64,000 nucleotides of DNA, taken from Cognataquiflexum aquatile. GTDB taxonomy: Bacteria; Bacteroidota; Bacteroidia; Cytophagales; Cyclobacteriaceae. Location: assembly GCF_003316845.1 (NCBI RefSeq), contig NZ_QMIK01000001.1:744001-808000 (forward strand). Reading direction: 5' to 3'. Positions within the stretch are counted from its first letter, which is position 1. Each line of letters begins with the position of its first letter. The position numbers and the translations under genes were made by a program. Shown here one piece after another: positions 42,427-52,207 of this stretch. The notes under the pieces are model-generated. The model was not told the DNA's origin. It saw nothing but the letters and a program-made list of their open reading frames with translations, and made no database searches.

Positions 42427-43887
42427 ATGAAAAAGGAAGAATTACCAAAGGAAAATAACTCAAGAAGAAATTTTGTCAAAGCCTCAGCCACAGCGTTGGC
42501 AGGTTTTTATTTTGTACCGAGACATGTACTAGGCGGTCCGGGCTTTGTGGCTCCTTCGGATAGATTGCGAGTGGCAGGTATCGGTGTTGGCGGCATGGGC
42601 AGTGGAGATGTAAGGGGCGTTTTTAACAGCGGGAAGGCTGATTTTATCGCTTTGTGCGATGTCGATGATACAAGAGCAAAAGGAAGTGTACAAGCCCATC
42701 CAAAGGCCAAATACTACAGAGATTATAGGGTCCTGCTAGACAAAGAGCACAAGAACATTGATGCGATTACTGTATCTACGCCTGACCACATGCATGCTGT
42801 ACAGGCGATGGCCGCGATGCAATTGGGGAAACATGTCTATGTACAGAAGCCGCTATCCCATGATATCTATGAAGCAAGGATGCTGACCGAAGCCGCCCAA
42901 AAATACAAAGTGGTAACCCAAATGGGCAATCAGGGTTCCTCAGGTGAAGGCGTTAGGAAAATGGTAGAATGGTATAATGCCGGACTTATCGGAGAAGCGA
43001 CAAGGGTATATTGCTGGACCGACAGGCCTGTGTGGCCTCAAGGAATTCCCTGGCCTACTGCCGCAGCCACCCCGCCGGCAGATTTGGATTGGGACTTATG
43101 GTTGGGGACAGCTCCTTACAAAGATTATGTCAGTAACCTGCTCCCGTTCAATTGGAGAGGATGGTGGGATTATGGAACCGGCGCCTTGGGAGACATGGCC
43201 TGTCATATCATGGAGCCACCATTCCGGGTATTGGGATTGGGATATCCTGAGTCAGCAGAATGCAGCGTAGGGTCTGTTTATGTCGGAGAATTCAGCCGAG
43301 GATATTTCCCTGAAAGTTGCCCTCCTTCCTCCCATATCACACTCCGTTTCAAAAGAGAAGGAAAAAGCGACCTTCAGTTCCATTGGATGGATGGCGGGAT
43401 CCAACCTGCGCGGCCTGAAGAACTCGGACCAAATGAAGTCATGGGTGACGGAGGCAATGGAGTCATCATCGAAGGGACCAAAGGCAAGATGATGTGCGGC
43501 ACCTATGGTGCAAACCCACAGTTGCTGCCTACCTCAAAAACGGCTGAAATCAGTGTTCCCCAATCAGAATATCGGGTTCCTCTTGGGGATAGAGGCCATT
43601 ACAACAACTGGGTGGAAGCATGTATCGGTGGATTTGGAAGTCAGGAATACAAGCAGTTGAGTTCTCCGTTCTCTATAGCCGGACCATTGACAGAATCAGT
43701 TTTGATGGGAAATCTTGCGATCAGAAGCTATGACTTCAGAGTGCCGAGAGAATCCGGGACTGGATTCAATTATCCCGGAAGAGGTATCAAGCTTGTCTGG
43801 GACGGACCCAATATGAAAGTCACCAACTTTGAACCTGCCAATCAATTTGTGAAAAGAGAATACAGAGAAGGCTGGAAGCTTGGGTGA
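42427..43887 (+). CDS. Exported Gfo/Idh/MocA family oxidoreductase
   Basis: A 486-residue NAD(P)-dependent oxidoreductase with a Tat signal (SRRNFVKASATALAG). The Rossmann domain begins LRVAGIGVGGMGSGD with a GxGxxG-like loop at about 53-60, and the Gfo/Idh cofactor-binding motif is KHVYVQKPLSHD near 138-148, containing the conserved E/Q-K-P lysine. The substrate half has the GALGDMACHIMEPPF block with the aspartate and histidine usually found in the active site. Tat export would carry bound NAD into the periplasm. Likely substrates are sugars or inositols. It is divergent from GH20 and probably functions in the same glycan pathway, though this is inference. Confidence 0.9.
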   Translation: MKKEELPKENNSRRNFVKASATALAGFYFVPRHVLGGPGFVAPSDRLRVAGIGVGGMGSGDVRGVFNSGKADFIALCDVDDTRAKGSVQAHPKAKYYRDYRVLLDKEHKNIDAITVSTPDHMHAVQAMAAMQLGKHVYVQKPLSHDIYEARMLTEAAQKYKVVTQMGNQGSSGEGVRKMVEWYNAGLIGEATRVYCWTDRPVWPQGIPWPTAAATPPADLDWDLWLGTAPYKDYVSNLLPFNWRGWWDYGTGALGDMACHIMEPPFRVLGLGYPESAECSVGSVYVGEFSRGYFPESCPPSSHITLRFKREGKSDLQFHWMDGGIQPARPEELGPNEVMGDGGNGVIIEGTKGKMMCGTYGANPQLLPTSKTAEISVPQSEYRVPLGDRGHYNNWVEACIGGFGSQEYKQLSSPFSIAGPLTESVLMGNLAIRSYDFRVPRESGTGFNYPGRGIKLVWDGPNMKVTNFEPANQFVKREYREGWKLG

Positions 43888-43944
43888 AAACAGTAAACAT
43901 TCTCAGTTGGCAGTTTTCAGTCTCAGTATCCAATCCTCACAAAA

Positions 43945-43980
43945 GAAAATCCCGCAAGTCTACAGATTTGCGGGATTTTC
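43945..43980. terminator. Bidirectional rho-independent terminator
   Basis: A 13-bp perfect stem (gaaaatcccgcaa with ttgcgggattttc) around a 10-base loop, between the plus-strand Gfo/Idh stop (43887) and the minus-strand TolC stop (44082). The A/T flanks suit use in both directions. Confidence 0.8.
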
Positions 43981-44081
43981 CTTTTTACTGATCCATGGTT
44001 TACATTTCCTATCCATAAAATGGGTTGAAATTCAATATATGCAGCCGTGGTCGGTGGTCTATGGACTGAATGACTTTATCC

Positions 44082-45464
44082 TCAATCATCAAACCCTAAG
44101 CCTGCTGCGTTCAACATTTTGGCGTAGGCAGATTTTCTTTTGGCAGCAAGGTCATTGAGTGTCGTCTGCGCACTGATAAGACTGACTTCACGCGCATTGA
44201 CCAGGAAAAGGGAGCTTTCTCCGACTTCAAACCTCATCATTTCCCCTCTCAAAAGCTTTTGAAGGCCATTGACATTGTTGGTGTAAATCCCCAATTGTTG
44301 TTCGACTGTCTCGAAATTATATATCTCACTTTCCAGCTTGGTGGTCAGTTTGAGCAGCTTCAGATCCCTTTCATAGGTTTTGAAGTTGATTTTTGCTTTT
44401 GCCAAACCAAGGTCTCCCCGCTCTCCTCTCAAAAATAAAGGCATGGAAAACGTCGCACCAATTTTGTAATTATTTTCCAAAAAAGGAGATAATTCAAAAT
44501 CATTGAGCTTTTCAACCAAAAAATTATAGTTCACTTTAACTACCGGAAGCAACATGTTGGATTTGTACCTTCGGTCAATCTCGAGAGATTCGATGTCATA
44601 ATCTGTCAAAAGCAATTCGGGATGCATGAAGATATACTCCCGCATGGATTCCTTATTAAAATCAAAGACTGTTTGGTCTAGGACATTTTCTGGATAAACC
44701 GATTCCAAGAGGTCTACCGGTTCATTGTTTTCATCCCAAAGGTACGTATTCAAAAACTGGGTGGATTTGAAGAATTGGATCTGTGCAGACTGAAGTCTGT
44801 AAATTCTGTCCATCACTTGGGTATATGCTTCAACCGTATCAATGGCAGGAAAATCTCCCTGAATATAGCTTTCCTTAACCATATCAAACCGCTCTTCGGC
44901 AAGTTTAACTCCTCCTTCCAAAACCTTTACATTTTGATAATCAGCAGCCCAAGCCCAATATGCCTCCGTGGATTCCATATAAAGGTCGTTGAGAATCTGT
45001 ACTCTCTCAGCTTTGGTGGATTCGACATAGACTTGAGCCTGCCTTAAAGCGGCCCTTCTTTTGTCTATCAAAAGACCCTGGGCCAGATTGACAGAGGCGC
45101 CCAATGCAGCCAAACCATCCTCCGGTACTTCTAATTCCGGGTTTAGCAATGTACCGGTATTGTATTCCACCATTCCTTTCAATTCTACCCCGGCCATGGT
45201 TGGAATTACTAAACCAGCTTCCCTTTTATCAAAATAGTTTGCGTTTTTAAATCTCTTAGCTTCATAATTACCATAAAGTCTAGGATCAAATCCTCCTCTC
45301 GAAGCCCTAAGTTCCATTTCTCCAAATTCAACAGTGATATCAGCCTGCTTGGCTACAGGATGAAATCCCCTTACCCAAGTCATGTAATTGTCATAGGAAA
45401 GCATTTCCTGCCCTAAGGCAAGATTTGTAAGTCCAAATGTCAACAATAGAAAAATCCTCCGCAT
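44082..45464 (-). CDS. TolC family outer membrane protein
   Basis: A 460-residue outer membrane factor with a signal peptide (MRRIFLLLTFGLTNLALGQ). The mature protein is mostly long alpha-helices with two repeated halves, the pattern of the TolC trimer tunnel. Helical blocks rich in A, E and L are seen at about 120-215 and 330-440 (VESTKAERVQILND; LFLVNAREVSLISAQTTLNDLAAKRK). It is the last gene of a TetR-ABC-HlyD-TolC operon on the minus strand, with only a 2-bp gap to the HlyD gene. It should form the outer membrane channel of that exporter. Confidence 0.85.
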   Translation of the reverse strand: MRRIFLLLTFGLTNLALGQEMLSYDNYMTWVRGFHPVAKQADITVEFGEMELRASRGGFDPRLYGNYEAKRFKNANYFDKREAGLVIPTMAGVELKGMVEYNTGTLLNPELEVPEDGLAALGASVNLAQGLLIDKRRAALRQAQVYVESTKAERVQILNDLYMESTEAYWAWAADYQNVKVLEGGVKLAEERFDMVKESYIQGDFPAIDTVEAYTQVMDRIYRLQSAQIQFFKSTQFLNTYLWDENNEPVDLLESVYPENVLDQTVFDFNKESMREYIFMHPELLLTDYDIESLEIDRRYKSNMLLPVVKVNYNFLVEKLNDFELSPFLENNYKIGATFSMPLFLRGERGDLGLAKAKINFKTYERDLKLLKLTTKLESEIYNFETVEQQLGIYTNNVNGLQKLLRGEMMRFEVGESSLFLVNAREVSLISAQTTLNDLAAKRKSAYAKMLNAAGLGFDD

Positions 45465-45466
45465 GG

Positions 45467-46819
45467 TTATTTGCTTTTTCTGTTTTCGGCTTTTTCTCTT
45501 GCTGTATAGTAATCGGCAGGGAAGCCGTTAAGCTGACGCCATATTTCATACCAAAGCGGAACATCATTGAGTAGGGCGATGCCATCCGCTCCCGAACCGA
45601 TCCTCAACTGGGTCGGCCAAGGTTTTTCTTCCAAATCTTCCACTACCAAAACCCTATATTTTCCATCAGGCCCGGCAAAGTTATCAATGGCTTTGACTAC
45701 ACCGCCAAAAGTACCATTGGTAATCTGTGGCCATCCGGAGAATACGATCGCGGGCCAACCGTCAAAAATAAACCTAACCTTATTTCCCAATCTCAGCAAA
45801 GGAAAATCTACAGGATCTACAAACATCTCCACGGCAAGCTGCGCATTTCCGGGCAGGATACTTATGATTTCTGCACCTTCCTTGATGGTTTCACCGATAC
45901 CTACTTGTATAGCTTCCGTGATATAACCGTCCTGAGGGGCCAAAACATGCCGGTAACCTGTTCGCACTTCGTAATTTGCGTATTGATTTTCAAGTTTTGT
46001 AGCAGTTCCCTCAGCGTCAAACTGGGAAGACATCGCCTCATACATATCGGCGGAGGCTTTGGCCATCTTGTCCCTGAAGTCATTGTCAATGGCATTCAAC
46101 TCAATCTGGGCTGCTATCAAAGCATTTTTACTTTTGAGCAGGTTATTTTCTGCAGCGACTAATCCTGCCTGGACTTCCTGAAAGCGGAGTTCTCTCTGTT
46201 CAAAATCTGTCAGCGACCTGAGGCCTTCCTGGTAGAGTTTGTCTGTTCGCTTGAGTTGTTCGGTTCCAACTTTAAAATTCACCTTAGACTGCTCAAATCT
46301 GATACTGTCAGAGATAACATTGAGCTCAGCCATTCTAAGTCTGTTTTCGGCCTGTTCTTTTCTCAGCACATTGTTTTCCTTCAAGGCTTGAATTTGGATC
46401 TCCAATGATCTTACTTTCTCGGAATACGATTTGGCAGAAAGCGTCTTTGCATCTACCTGCATCTGTGTTCTCTCCAAGAGCTTGGGGTCAAAATAATCAT
46501 CCTTGATCTCTGATATCCAAAGTACTGTGTCGCCTTTTTTGACATAATCCCCTTCTGCCACATACCATTTCTCAATCCTACCTGCAATGATAGAATGAAC
46601 CGTCTGCGGCCTTTGGTCAGGCCTCAGGGCTGTTACAAATCCTTTGGTACTGATATTCTGAGTCCATGGCAAAAACAGAAAAAGAAACATCCCGATCAAA
46701 GTCCAAAGAAGAATCTGGATTCTTTTTCTGCTTTCGTCTTTTGGGATGGTCATTCCGAGACTTTTGAAATCCTCGAAAGACACATTTTCTGAAATCTTAT
46801 TTTTTGAAATTCCTAGCAT
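45467..46819 (-). CDS. HlyD family periplasmic adaptor
   Basis: A 450-residue membrane fusion protein with a single N-terminal transmembrane helix at about 33-51 (IQILLWTLIGMFLFLFLPW). After it come a lipoyl-like half motif (IIAGRIEKWYVAEGDYVKKGD), a long coiled-coil hairpin at about 120-275, and the second lipoyl half and beta-barrel from about 285 (VLAPQDGYITEAIQVGIGETIKEG). These are the parts that join an inner membrane transporter to the TolC channel. The operon order is ABC, HlyD, TolC, with gaps of 11 and 2 bp. This is a type I secretion or efflux layout. Confidence 0.92.
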   Translation of the reverse strand: MLGISKNKISENVSFEDFKSLGMTIPKDESRKRIQILLWTLIGMFLFLFLPWTQNISTKGFVTALRPDQRPQTVHSIIAGRIEKWYVAEGDYVKKGDTVLWISEIKDDYFDPKLLERTQMQVDAKTLSAKSYSEKVRSLEIQIQALKENNVLRKEQAENRLRMAELNVISDSIRFEQSKVNFKVGTEQLKRTDKLYQEGLRSLTDFEQRELRFQEVQAGLVAAENNLLKSKNALIAAQIELNAIDNDFRDKMAKASADMYEAMSSQFDAEGTATKLENQYANYEVRTGYRHVLAPQDGYITEAIQVGIGETIKEGAEIISILPGNAQLAVEMFVDPVDFPLLRLGNKVRFIFDGWPAIVFSGWPQITNGTFGGVVKAIDNFAGPDGKYRVLVVEDLEEKPWPTQLRIGSGADGIALLNDVPLWYEIWRQLNGFPADYYTAREKAENRKSK

Positions 46820-46830
46820 CGATTTATAGA

Positions 46831-48531
46831 TTAAAGGTCATTGGATTTTGCAAATACCTCAGTACTTCCGTCAAAAACCAGTTTGCCGTGGTCAAGTTGT
46901 ATCACTCTCGGAAATTTCTTGATGGTCTCGGCATTCTCAGAAATCATCAAGACCGTCCATGGACCATTCAAGATGTAATCGACAATCCTTTGTTTTTCCT
47001 CCGGTTCAAAGTGTATAATCATATCCTCTAATAGCATCGCTTTTGGATTGTTGACCAGACACCTAGCCAGCACTATCTTGCTGATAGTTGACTTACTCAG
47101 ACCCTGCCCTTCCGGCATCAGGACTGTATCCCAATCTTCAGGAAGTTTGTAGATATAATCTTTAAGGCCTACAATTCTTAAGATTTCCTTGACATGGGCT
47201 TCATCCACTTCCTTTTTGAGGGTTACATTTTCATAAATTGAACCATGGAAAATAGACTGGTGTGAAAGACTATCTCCGATGTAACCCCTGAGTCTTTCAA
47301 GATTCATCGTGTCTATAGGAAGTCCATTGATGATAATCCGCCCCCGGTAATCGCTAAACAATCCGGAAATAAGGTACATCAATGTACTCTTCCCACTTCC
47401 GCTCCTTCCTGTAAGGATAACTTTTTCTCCTGCATTCAAATCGAAAGTCAGGTTGTCGATAACTTCGAAAGAGGTATCTTTTGACTTGTAGCTAAGGTTT
47501 CTCACCTGAAACTCCAAACTAGCACCGTTTGTAGTCAAAGACTTCTCGGTACCCTCTTGACGTTCGATGGGCATATCCATGATCTGACCGATTTTTTCGG
47601 TAGCAGTCAGGGTGTCATATACCACATCCAATGATAAAATCAGCTTTTCAACCGAACTCACAATCAATATGATGATCACTTCCGCTGCCACAAACTGACC
47701 GATACTTATCTGATTATCAATCAACAACAAACTTCCCACGATCAACAATGTCGTCACGATCAAAGCTTTGAATGCAATCATGACTTTGTATTGAAACACC
47801 AATACGGCAAAGTGTTTGTTACGGAATTCGACGTAAGCCGTCAACAATTTATCAATTGTGTAAAAAGGAAGTTTGGAACTGCCGGCCAATTTGAAAGTTG
47901 CCATAGTCCGACCTATTTCTTCCAACCAATAGGCTGTTTTGTACTTGAGTGTTGATACTTTCAGGTTGGTTTCCATCCCTTTTGGACTGGTGAAATAGAA
48001 AATCAAAACCACCAAAGCGATCAAAATCAAACTGAAAATCAGGAAGAACACGTTATACAAAGCCAAAAGAATCATCCCAAAGAAAATCTGTACCATGGAG
48101 AATGAAAAGTCTATCAGGATCTTGGACATGCCCTTCTGCAGGTTTACTGCATCAAAAAACCTATTGACCAACTCTGGAGGATATTGACCGTGAAGTTCGT
48201 CCATCTTGAGCCTCGGCAACCTGTAGGCAAACCCGAATCCTGTTTTGGTAAAAATCCGCTGTTCCAGTTTTTCTGTCAGATACAGTTGGGAAATCTGGAG
48301 AAATCCTCCAAATGCAATCCCCAAAGCCACTACCAAAACCATAATCAGCCACGCTGTACTGACCCTTCCTCCCAAAACGAAATTGACGATGGCCTGAATC
48401 CCCAAAGGATAAATCAAAGAAACAGCACCGTTCAATACCGAATAAAAGTAGATCGAATAGACTTCTTTCTTCTCTTCATTGAGTAGTTTAAAGAACCTTT
48501 TTAAAGGAGTTATTGCGTATTCAATTTTCAT
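46831..48531 (-). CDS. ABC transporter permease-ATPase with degenerate nucleotide-binding domain
   Basis: A 566-residue half-transporter fusion with an N-terminal six-helix membrane domain (about 15-310) and a C-terminal ABC ATPase domain. Walker A is intact: GRSGSGKST at 375-383. The other motifs are degenerate. The Q-loop region reads GDSLSH (419-424), the signature LSGGQ reads LSKST (478-482), Walker B reads AMLLED (498-503) with Asp and Glu positions swapped or shifted, and the switch region reads ISENAE (530-535) without a histidine. No C39 peptidase domain is present. It overlaps the TetR stop by 11 bp and precedes HlyD by 11 bp. It may be regulated by ATP binding without normal hydrolysis, or it may need a partner encoded elsewhere. 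Confidence 0.88.
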   Translation of the reverse strand: MKIEYAITPLKRFFKLLNEEKKEVYSIYFYSVLNGAVSLIYPLGIQAIVNFVLGGRVSTAWLIMVLVVALGIAFGGFLQISQLYLTEKLEQRIFTKTGFGFAYRLPRLKMDELHGQYPPELVNRFFDAVNLQKGMSKILIDFSFSMVQIFFGMILLALYNVFFLIFSLILIALVVLIFYFTSPKGMETNLKVSTLKYKTAYWLEEIGRTMATFKLAGSSKLPFYTIDKLLTAYVEFRNKHFAVLVFQYKVMIAFKALIVTTLLIVGSLLLIDNQISIGQFVAAEVIIILIVSSVEKLILSLDVVYDTLTATEKIGQIMDMPIERQEGTEKSLTTNGASLEFQVRNLSYKSKDTSFEVIDNLTFDLNAGEKVILTGRSGSGKSTLMYLISGLFSDYRGRIIINGLPIDTMNLERLRGYIGDSLSHQSIFHGSIYENVTLKKEVDEAHVKEILRIVGLKDYIYKLPEDWDTVLMPEGQGLSKSTISKIVLARCLVNNPKAMLLEDMIIHFEPEEKQRIVDYILNGPWTVLMISENAETIKKFPRVIQLDHGKLVFDGSTEVFAKSNDL

Positions 48532-49201
48532 TTTGGATGGTTTTGAAAACTAAGTTATTGAAAAAATCAATCCTCCTTTCATCTCCGGGCACTTGCTCGG
48601 TCAATCCCGGCAAATGCTTTGAGTAATAAGACTGAATCAGGCTTGATTCCATTACGGTGGACACTAATGTTTTTGGAAATTCAAAATCGGGATTGATTTC
48701 CAAAATAATATCGGCAATTCTTTCACTCAATTTATTGAAATGGTTGAAAAATCCCTTTTGGTATTCTTCATCCACTTCTTTGGTCATAAAAGCTTTATTA
48801 GCTTCGTCTGTTAGCAAATTTCTCAAGGAAACAGGGTCAATAAAATCGTTTTGGGTAAAAATAGGACCATTTACCAAAATCCTGATGGCAATTTCAAGTT
48901 TCTGATAGGGGTTTGTCAGGTTGGCTGTCCCAAAGACAAAATTTTGTTCCAGATATCCCCAATACCAAGAATTCAAAAACAAAAGCAACTTATGCTTGTT
49001 TTCGAAATAACGGTAAATAGCCGACTCTGTGCAATCAATACCCACTGAAAGTTTCTTGAAGGTAAATTGCTCAAACCCTAATTCCTGCATCATCAAGACA
49101 CTCTTTAAAATAATGTCTTTTCCGAGTTCCGAGCTGAAAGGATCCTTTAGGAAAATATCAGGATTGATTTCAACTCGTATTTTTTTGAGAATGTTTTCCA
49201 T
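48521..49201 (-). CDS. TetR/AcrR family regulator of the ABC-HlyD-TolC operon
   Basis: The frame opens at 49240, but the ATG at 49201 (MENILKKIRVEIN) is the more natural start, giving 226 residues. The N-terminal helix-turn-helix is seen in FKKLSVGIDCTESAIYRYFENKHKLL at about 45-70, matching the TetR DNA-binding pattern. The C-terminal ligand-binding half shows no recognisable effector motif. Its stop overlaps the ABC gene start by 11 bp, so it is the first gene of the exporter operon. It probably represses that operon. Confidence 0.88.
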   Translation of the reverse strand: MENILKKIRVEINPDIFLKDPFSSELGKDIILKSVLMMQELGFEQFTFKKLSVGIDCTESAIYRYFENKHKLLLFLNSWYWGYLEQNFVFGTANLTNPYQKLEIAIRILVNGPIFTQNDFIDPVSLRNLLTDEANKAFMTKEVDEEYQKGFFNHFNKLSERIADIILEINPDFEFPKTLVSTVMESSLIQSYYSKHLPGLTEQVPGDERRIDFFNNLVFKTIQNEN

Positions 49202-49280
49202 TTTTCCTTGTTGAACAATCAGAAAACGTGTAATTCTCACAAATGGTTTAAAACACTAAAAAAAAGTTTGTATTACTAAC

Positions 49281-49319
49281 AAAAAGAAGACCTGCTTCAA
49301 AAAAGCAGGTCTTCTTTTT
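49281..49319 (-). terminator. Strong hairpin terminator of the M28 peptidase gene
   Basis: A 17-bp perfect stem (aaaaagaagacctgctt with aagcaggtcttcttttt) around a 5-base loop overlaps the M28 stop codon and ends in T's on the minus strand. Confidence 0.85.
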
Positions 49320-50964
49320 ATCTCTTCATGTAGGAATCCCTTACAGCCTTAAACTCAGAGCCTTCCTTCCATCCGGGCCAAGCTGTGCTGTTGGATAATT
49401 TTTTACCGACTTCATAAAGCAACTGAACATCACCCAACATGGCTTCATAATCCCATTTTGCCGGATCATAATTGTCTCCAGGTTTGTGGTAAATCTGAGA
49501 ATTATAGGTTGATTCAAGCTGTTTTCCATATTCCTTGCCTTTTTCCACATGATCGATACCGGTACCAATATAAAGTGCTGGAATTCCGATTTTTGCAAAA
49601 TTGAAATGGTCAGACCTGTAGTAAGATCCGGCTGACGGAGTAGATTCGGGACTGCTATATCTTCCTACCTTTTCTAATTCGACATTGAGGATATCTTCCA
49701 ATTCTGACTGCCCCATTCCGATAAGGGCCACGTCTTTCATTTTTCCATAAGGATTCATTCCGTCAAGGTTGATATTGGCAACAGTTTTTTCCTTCGGATA
49801 AACTGGGTTTTGGGAATAATAGGCGGATCCCAACAATCCCTGTTCCTCGGCTGTCACCGTCAAAAACACTACGGATCTTTCCGGTTTTGCATCTTCTTTA
49901 AAAGCCTTCGCCATACCAAGGAGCGCGGCGGTTCCGCTTGCATTGTCCCAAGCGCCATTGTAGATACTGTCTCCTTTTTCATCAGGGGCTCCGATTCCCA
50001 AATGGTCCCAATGGGCAGTATAGATGATATATTCATCGGGGTACTTGCTTCCTGTGATTTTTGCGATTACGTTTTTGGACACATCATATTTAGCCGCTAC
50101 AGTCATGGAGGTACTTGCTGTCAGGTTCATGGGTATAGCTTGAAAATCTGATTTTTTAGCTTTTTCCAAAAGCTCAGTTTCATTTAATCCCGCCAAAGTA
50201 AATAACTGACTTGCAACTGGTTGCGTGATCCAACCTTCAAACATGGACTGATAGATGGGATTATTTCTGATGTCAAGAGAAAGTCTTGAGGTATTCCAAT
50301 TGTTTTGGATGACATTGAAGCCGTACCCCGCAGGGCCAGTATTGTGGATGATCAAAGTTCCCAAGGCACCTTGCTTTGCGGCTTGCTCCATTTTGTAGGT
50401 CCATCTCCCATAGTAGGTCATGGTATTTCCACGAAAAAAGGAAACATCCTCAGTTCCATAACCCGGGTCGTTGACTATTAAAACGACGATTTTTCCTTTG
50501 ACATCAATGTTTTTGTAATCATTCCATCCGTACTCCGGAGCGACGATTCCGTATCCTGCAAAAACCAATTCAGCATCATTAATAGTCAATAAAGAATCGG
50601 TACGTTTGGTCCAGATGACATAATCCTCTAATCCCTTCAATTCAATGGCATTGTCTTTGGATTTGAAAGTCATTGAAGGAGCCGGTTGGGACAATATAGA
50701 TACTAAAGGAACATCCTGAAAGTAACTTTCACCATTCCCGGGCTCAATATCGAGTGTTTGGTATGCTTGTGCCAGGTATTGGACAGTTTTTGTTTCCCCT
50801 TCGGTAAATGGTAATCTTCCCATAAAATCATCCGAAGCTAATTGGATGATGTGGGGCTCGACATCTTCTTTGGGGATTTGGTAGGGCTTTACTTCTGGGG
50901 ATTGGCATGAAGTAGCTACAAATGAAATTAAGAAGGGAATAAAAAGCAGATCTGTTTTTTTCAT
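49318..50964 (-). CDS. M28 family metallopeptidase lipoprotein
   Basis: A 548-residue lipoprotein (signal LLFIPFLISFVATSCQ) of the M28 zinc aminopeptidase family. A PA domain is inserted at about 125-260 (LVFAGYGIVAPEYGWNDYKNI). The two-zinc site is complete: H in TAHWDHLG near 317, D in AWDNASGTA near 342, E-E in TVTAEEQGLLGS near 374, D in INLDGMN near 402, and H in YYRSDHFNF near 460. It probably trims peptides at the cell surface or in the periplasm. A strong terminator overlaps its stop, and no neighbour shares the transcript. Confidence 0.94.
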   Translation of the reverse strand: MKKTDLLFIPFLISFVATSCQSPEVKPYQIPKEDVEPHIIQLASDDFMGRLPFTEGETKTVQYLAQAYQTLDIEPGNGESYFQDVPLVSILSQPAPSMTFKSKDNAIELKGLEDYVIWTKRTDSLLTINDAELVFAGYGIVAPEYGWNDYKNIDVKGKIVVLIVNDPGYGTEDVSFFRGNTMTYYGRWTYKMEQAAKQGALGTLIIHNTGPAGYGFNVIQNNWNTSRLSLDIRNNPIYQSMFEGWITQPVASQLFTLAGLNETELLEKAKKSDFQAIPMNLTASTSMTVAAKYDVSKNVIAKITGSKYPDEYIIYTAHWDHLGIGAPDEKGDSIYNGAWDNASGTAALLGMAKAFKEDAKPERSVVFLTVTAEEQGLLGSAYYSQNPVYPKEKTVANINLDGMNPYGKMKDVALIGMGQSELEDILNVELEKVGRYSSPESTPSAGSYYRSDHFNFAKIGIPALYIGTGIDHVEKGKEYGKQLESTYNSQIYHKPGDNYDPAKWDYEAMLGDVQLLYEVGKKLSNSTAWPGWKEGSEFKAVRDSYMKR

Positions 50965-51114
50965 ATTAAATTGGTCTTAGCCAAAATTAACAAAAATACC
51001 CCAAACCTGCATAGGAAGTAAAAATCAATACCAAATGTATCTGAATTCCTACAAAGCGATTGGTTAAATGAGAGCAAGGTTATAGATTTATGAAGTATTC
51101 AACTACCTCGGCCC

Positions 51115-52143
51115 ATGAAAAAAGCATTACAGTTTTTACTCGGATTTGCGATGATCCTAGCTATCGTCTACATCCTGGGTCCAAAATCCAAAGTAGAAGA
51201 CTTATCAGGAACCTACCCTGAAGTTCCCACAAGGATGGGCGAACTTCAAGCTTTTATCAAAGCCAAAAGTGATACTGTGGTTGGATTGAAACCAGGAAAT
51301 GAAGCAAAAATAGTTTGGGCAGACAGCACCAACAAAAGCAAAACTCCCTATTCCATCGTCTATATCCATGGATTCGGGGCAAGCAATATGGAAGGGAATC
51401 CTGTTCACAGGGAACTTGCAGCTTACTTTGGTGCCAATTTATACCTCGTCCGACTTCCCGAACATGGAATCAGCCGTCCAGATGGGTTCAGGCATTTGAC
51501 TGCCCAAAAATTGGTGGATGAAGCGAGAGAGGCATATATGATTGGAAAAAGCCTCGGTGATTCGGTCATTATTGTCGGAACATCCATGGGTGGGGCACTT
51601 TCTTTGGTGCTTGCTTCCGAAAGGCCTGACATGAAGGCATTGGTACTTTATAGTCCCGCAGTAAGGGAATATGGGGAGGCCTTGGATATTTTTTTCAAAC
51701 CATGGCTTTCTTATCTGGCTGAGAAATTCCAATATGAAAACGGAACTGTCATCAATAACAGAGAGGGTGAAAAAGCGAAATATTGGTCCAGAGAATACCA
51801 CCTGAACAGCTATCGCAGCCTTGGAATTTTGATCAGAAGCAAAATGAATGCGGAGACTTTCCAAAGAATCCAACAGCCTTTGTTTTTGGGATATTATTAC
51901 AAAAATGAAGACGAGCAGGACAAAGTTGTCTCCGTTCCAAAAATGCTGGAAATGTACGGTCAGGTTCAGACGCCGGAAAATAAAAAGGTAAAGATGGCTT
52001 TTCCCGAAACCGGTGACCATGTCATTGCTTCAAGCATTACATCCAAAGATTGGGAAGGGGTGCTGAGAGAAACAAAGAAATTTTTGGAAGAGGTGGCAAG
52101 GGTGAAAAAAAAGGGAGAAGTTGAGATTGTGGAATTGAATTAA
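51115..52143 (+). CDS. Alpha/beta hydrolase
   Basis: A 342-residue alpha/beta hydrolase with a hydrophobic N-terminal segment (LQFLLGFAMILAIVYILG) that acts as a signal anchor. The oxyanion region is YIHGFGASN near 85-93, and the nucleophile elbow VGTSMGGAL has the serine near residue 161. The acid is probably D in the EDEQDK area near 265, and the base is the histidine of ETGDHVI near 302. It is likely a membrane-anchored lipase or esterase facing the periplasm. The substrate is unknown. A toxin-antitoxin pair follows 64 bp downstream but is probably a separate unit. Confidence 0.88.
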   Translation: MKKALQFLLGFAMILAIVYILGPKSKVEDLSGTYPEVPTRMGELQAFIKAKSDTVVGLKPGNEAKIVWADSTNKSKTPYSIVYIHGFGASNMEGNPVHRELAAYFGANLYLVRLPEHGISRPDGFRHLTAQKLVDEAREAYMIGKSLGDSVIIVGTSMGGALSLVLASERPDMKALVLYSPAVREYGEALDIFFKPWLSYLAEKFQYENGTVINNREGEKAKYWSREYHLNSYRSLGILIRSKMNAETFQRIQQPLFLGYYYKNEDEQDKVVSVPKMLEMYGQVQTPENKKVKMAFPETGDHVIASSITSKDWEGVLRETKKFLEEVARVKKKGEVEIVELN

Positions 52144-52207
52144 AACATAAAGGTGTTTTTCAGGAATTGAAATAATTATCTTAAATTGATGGTAAATCTT
52201 AAGAAAT

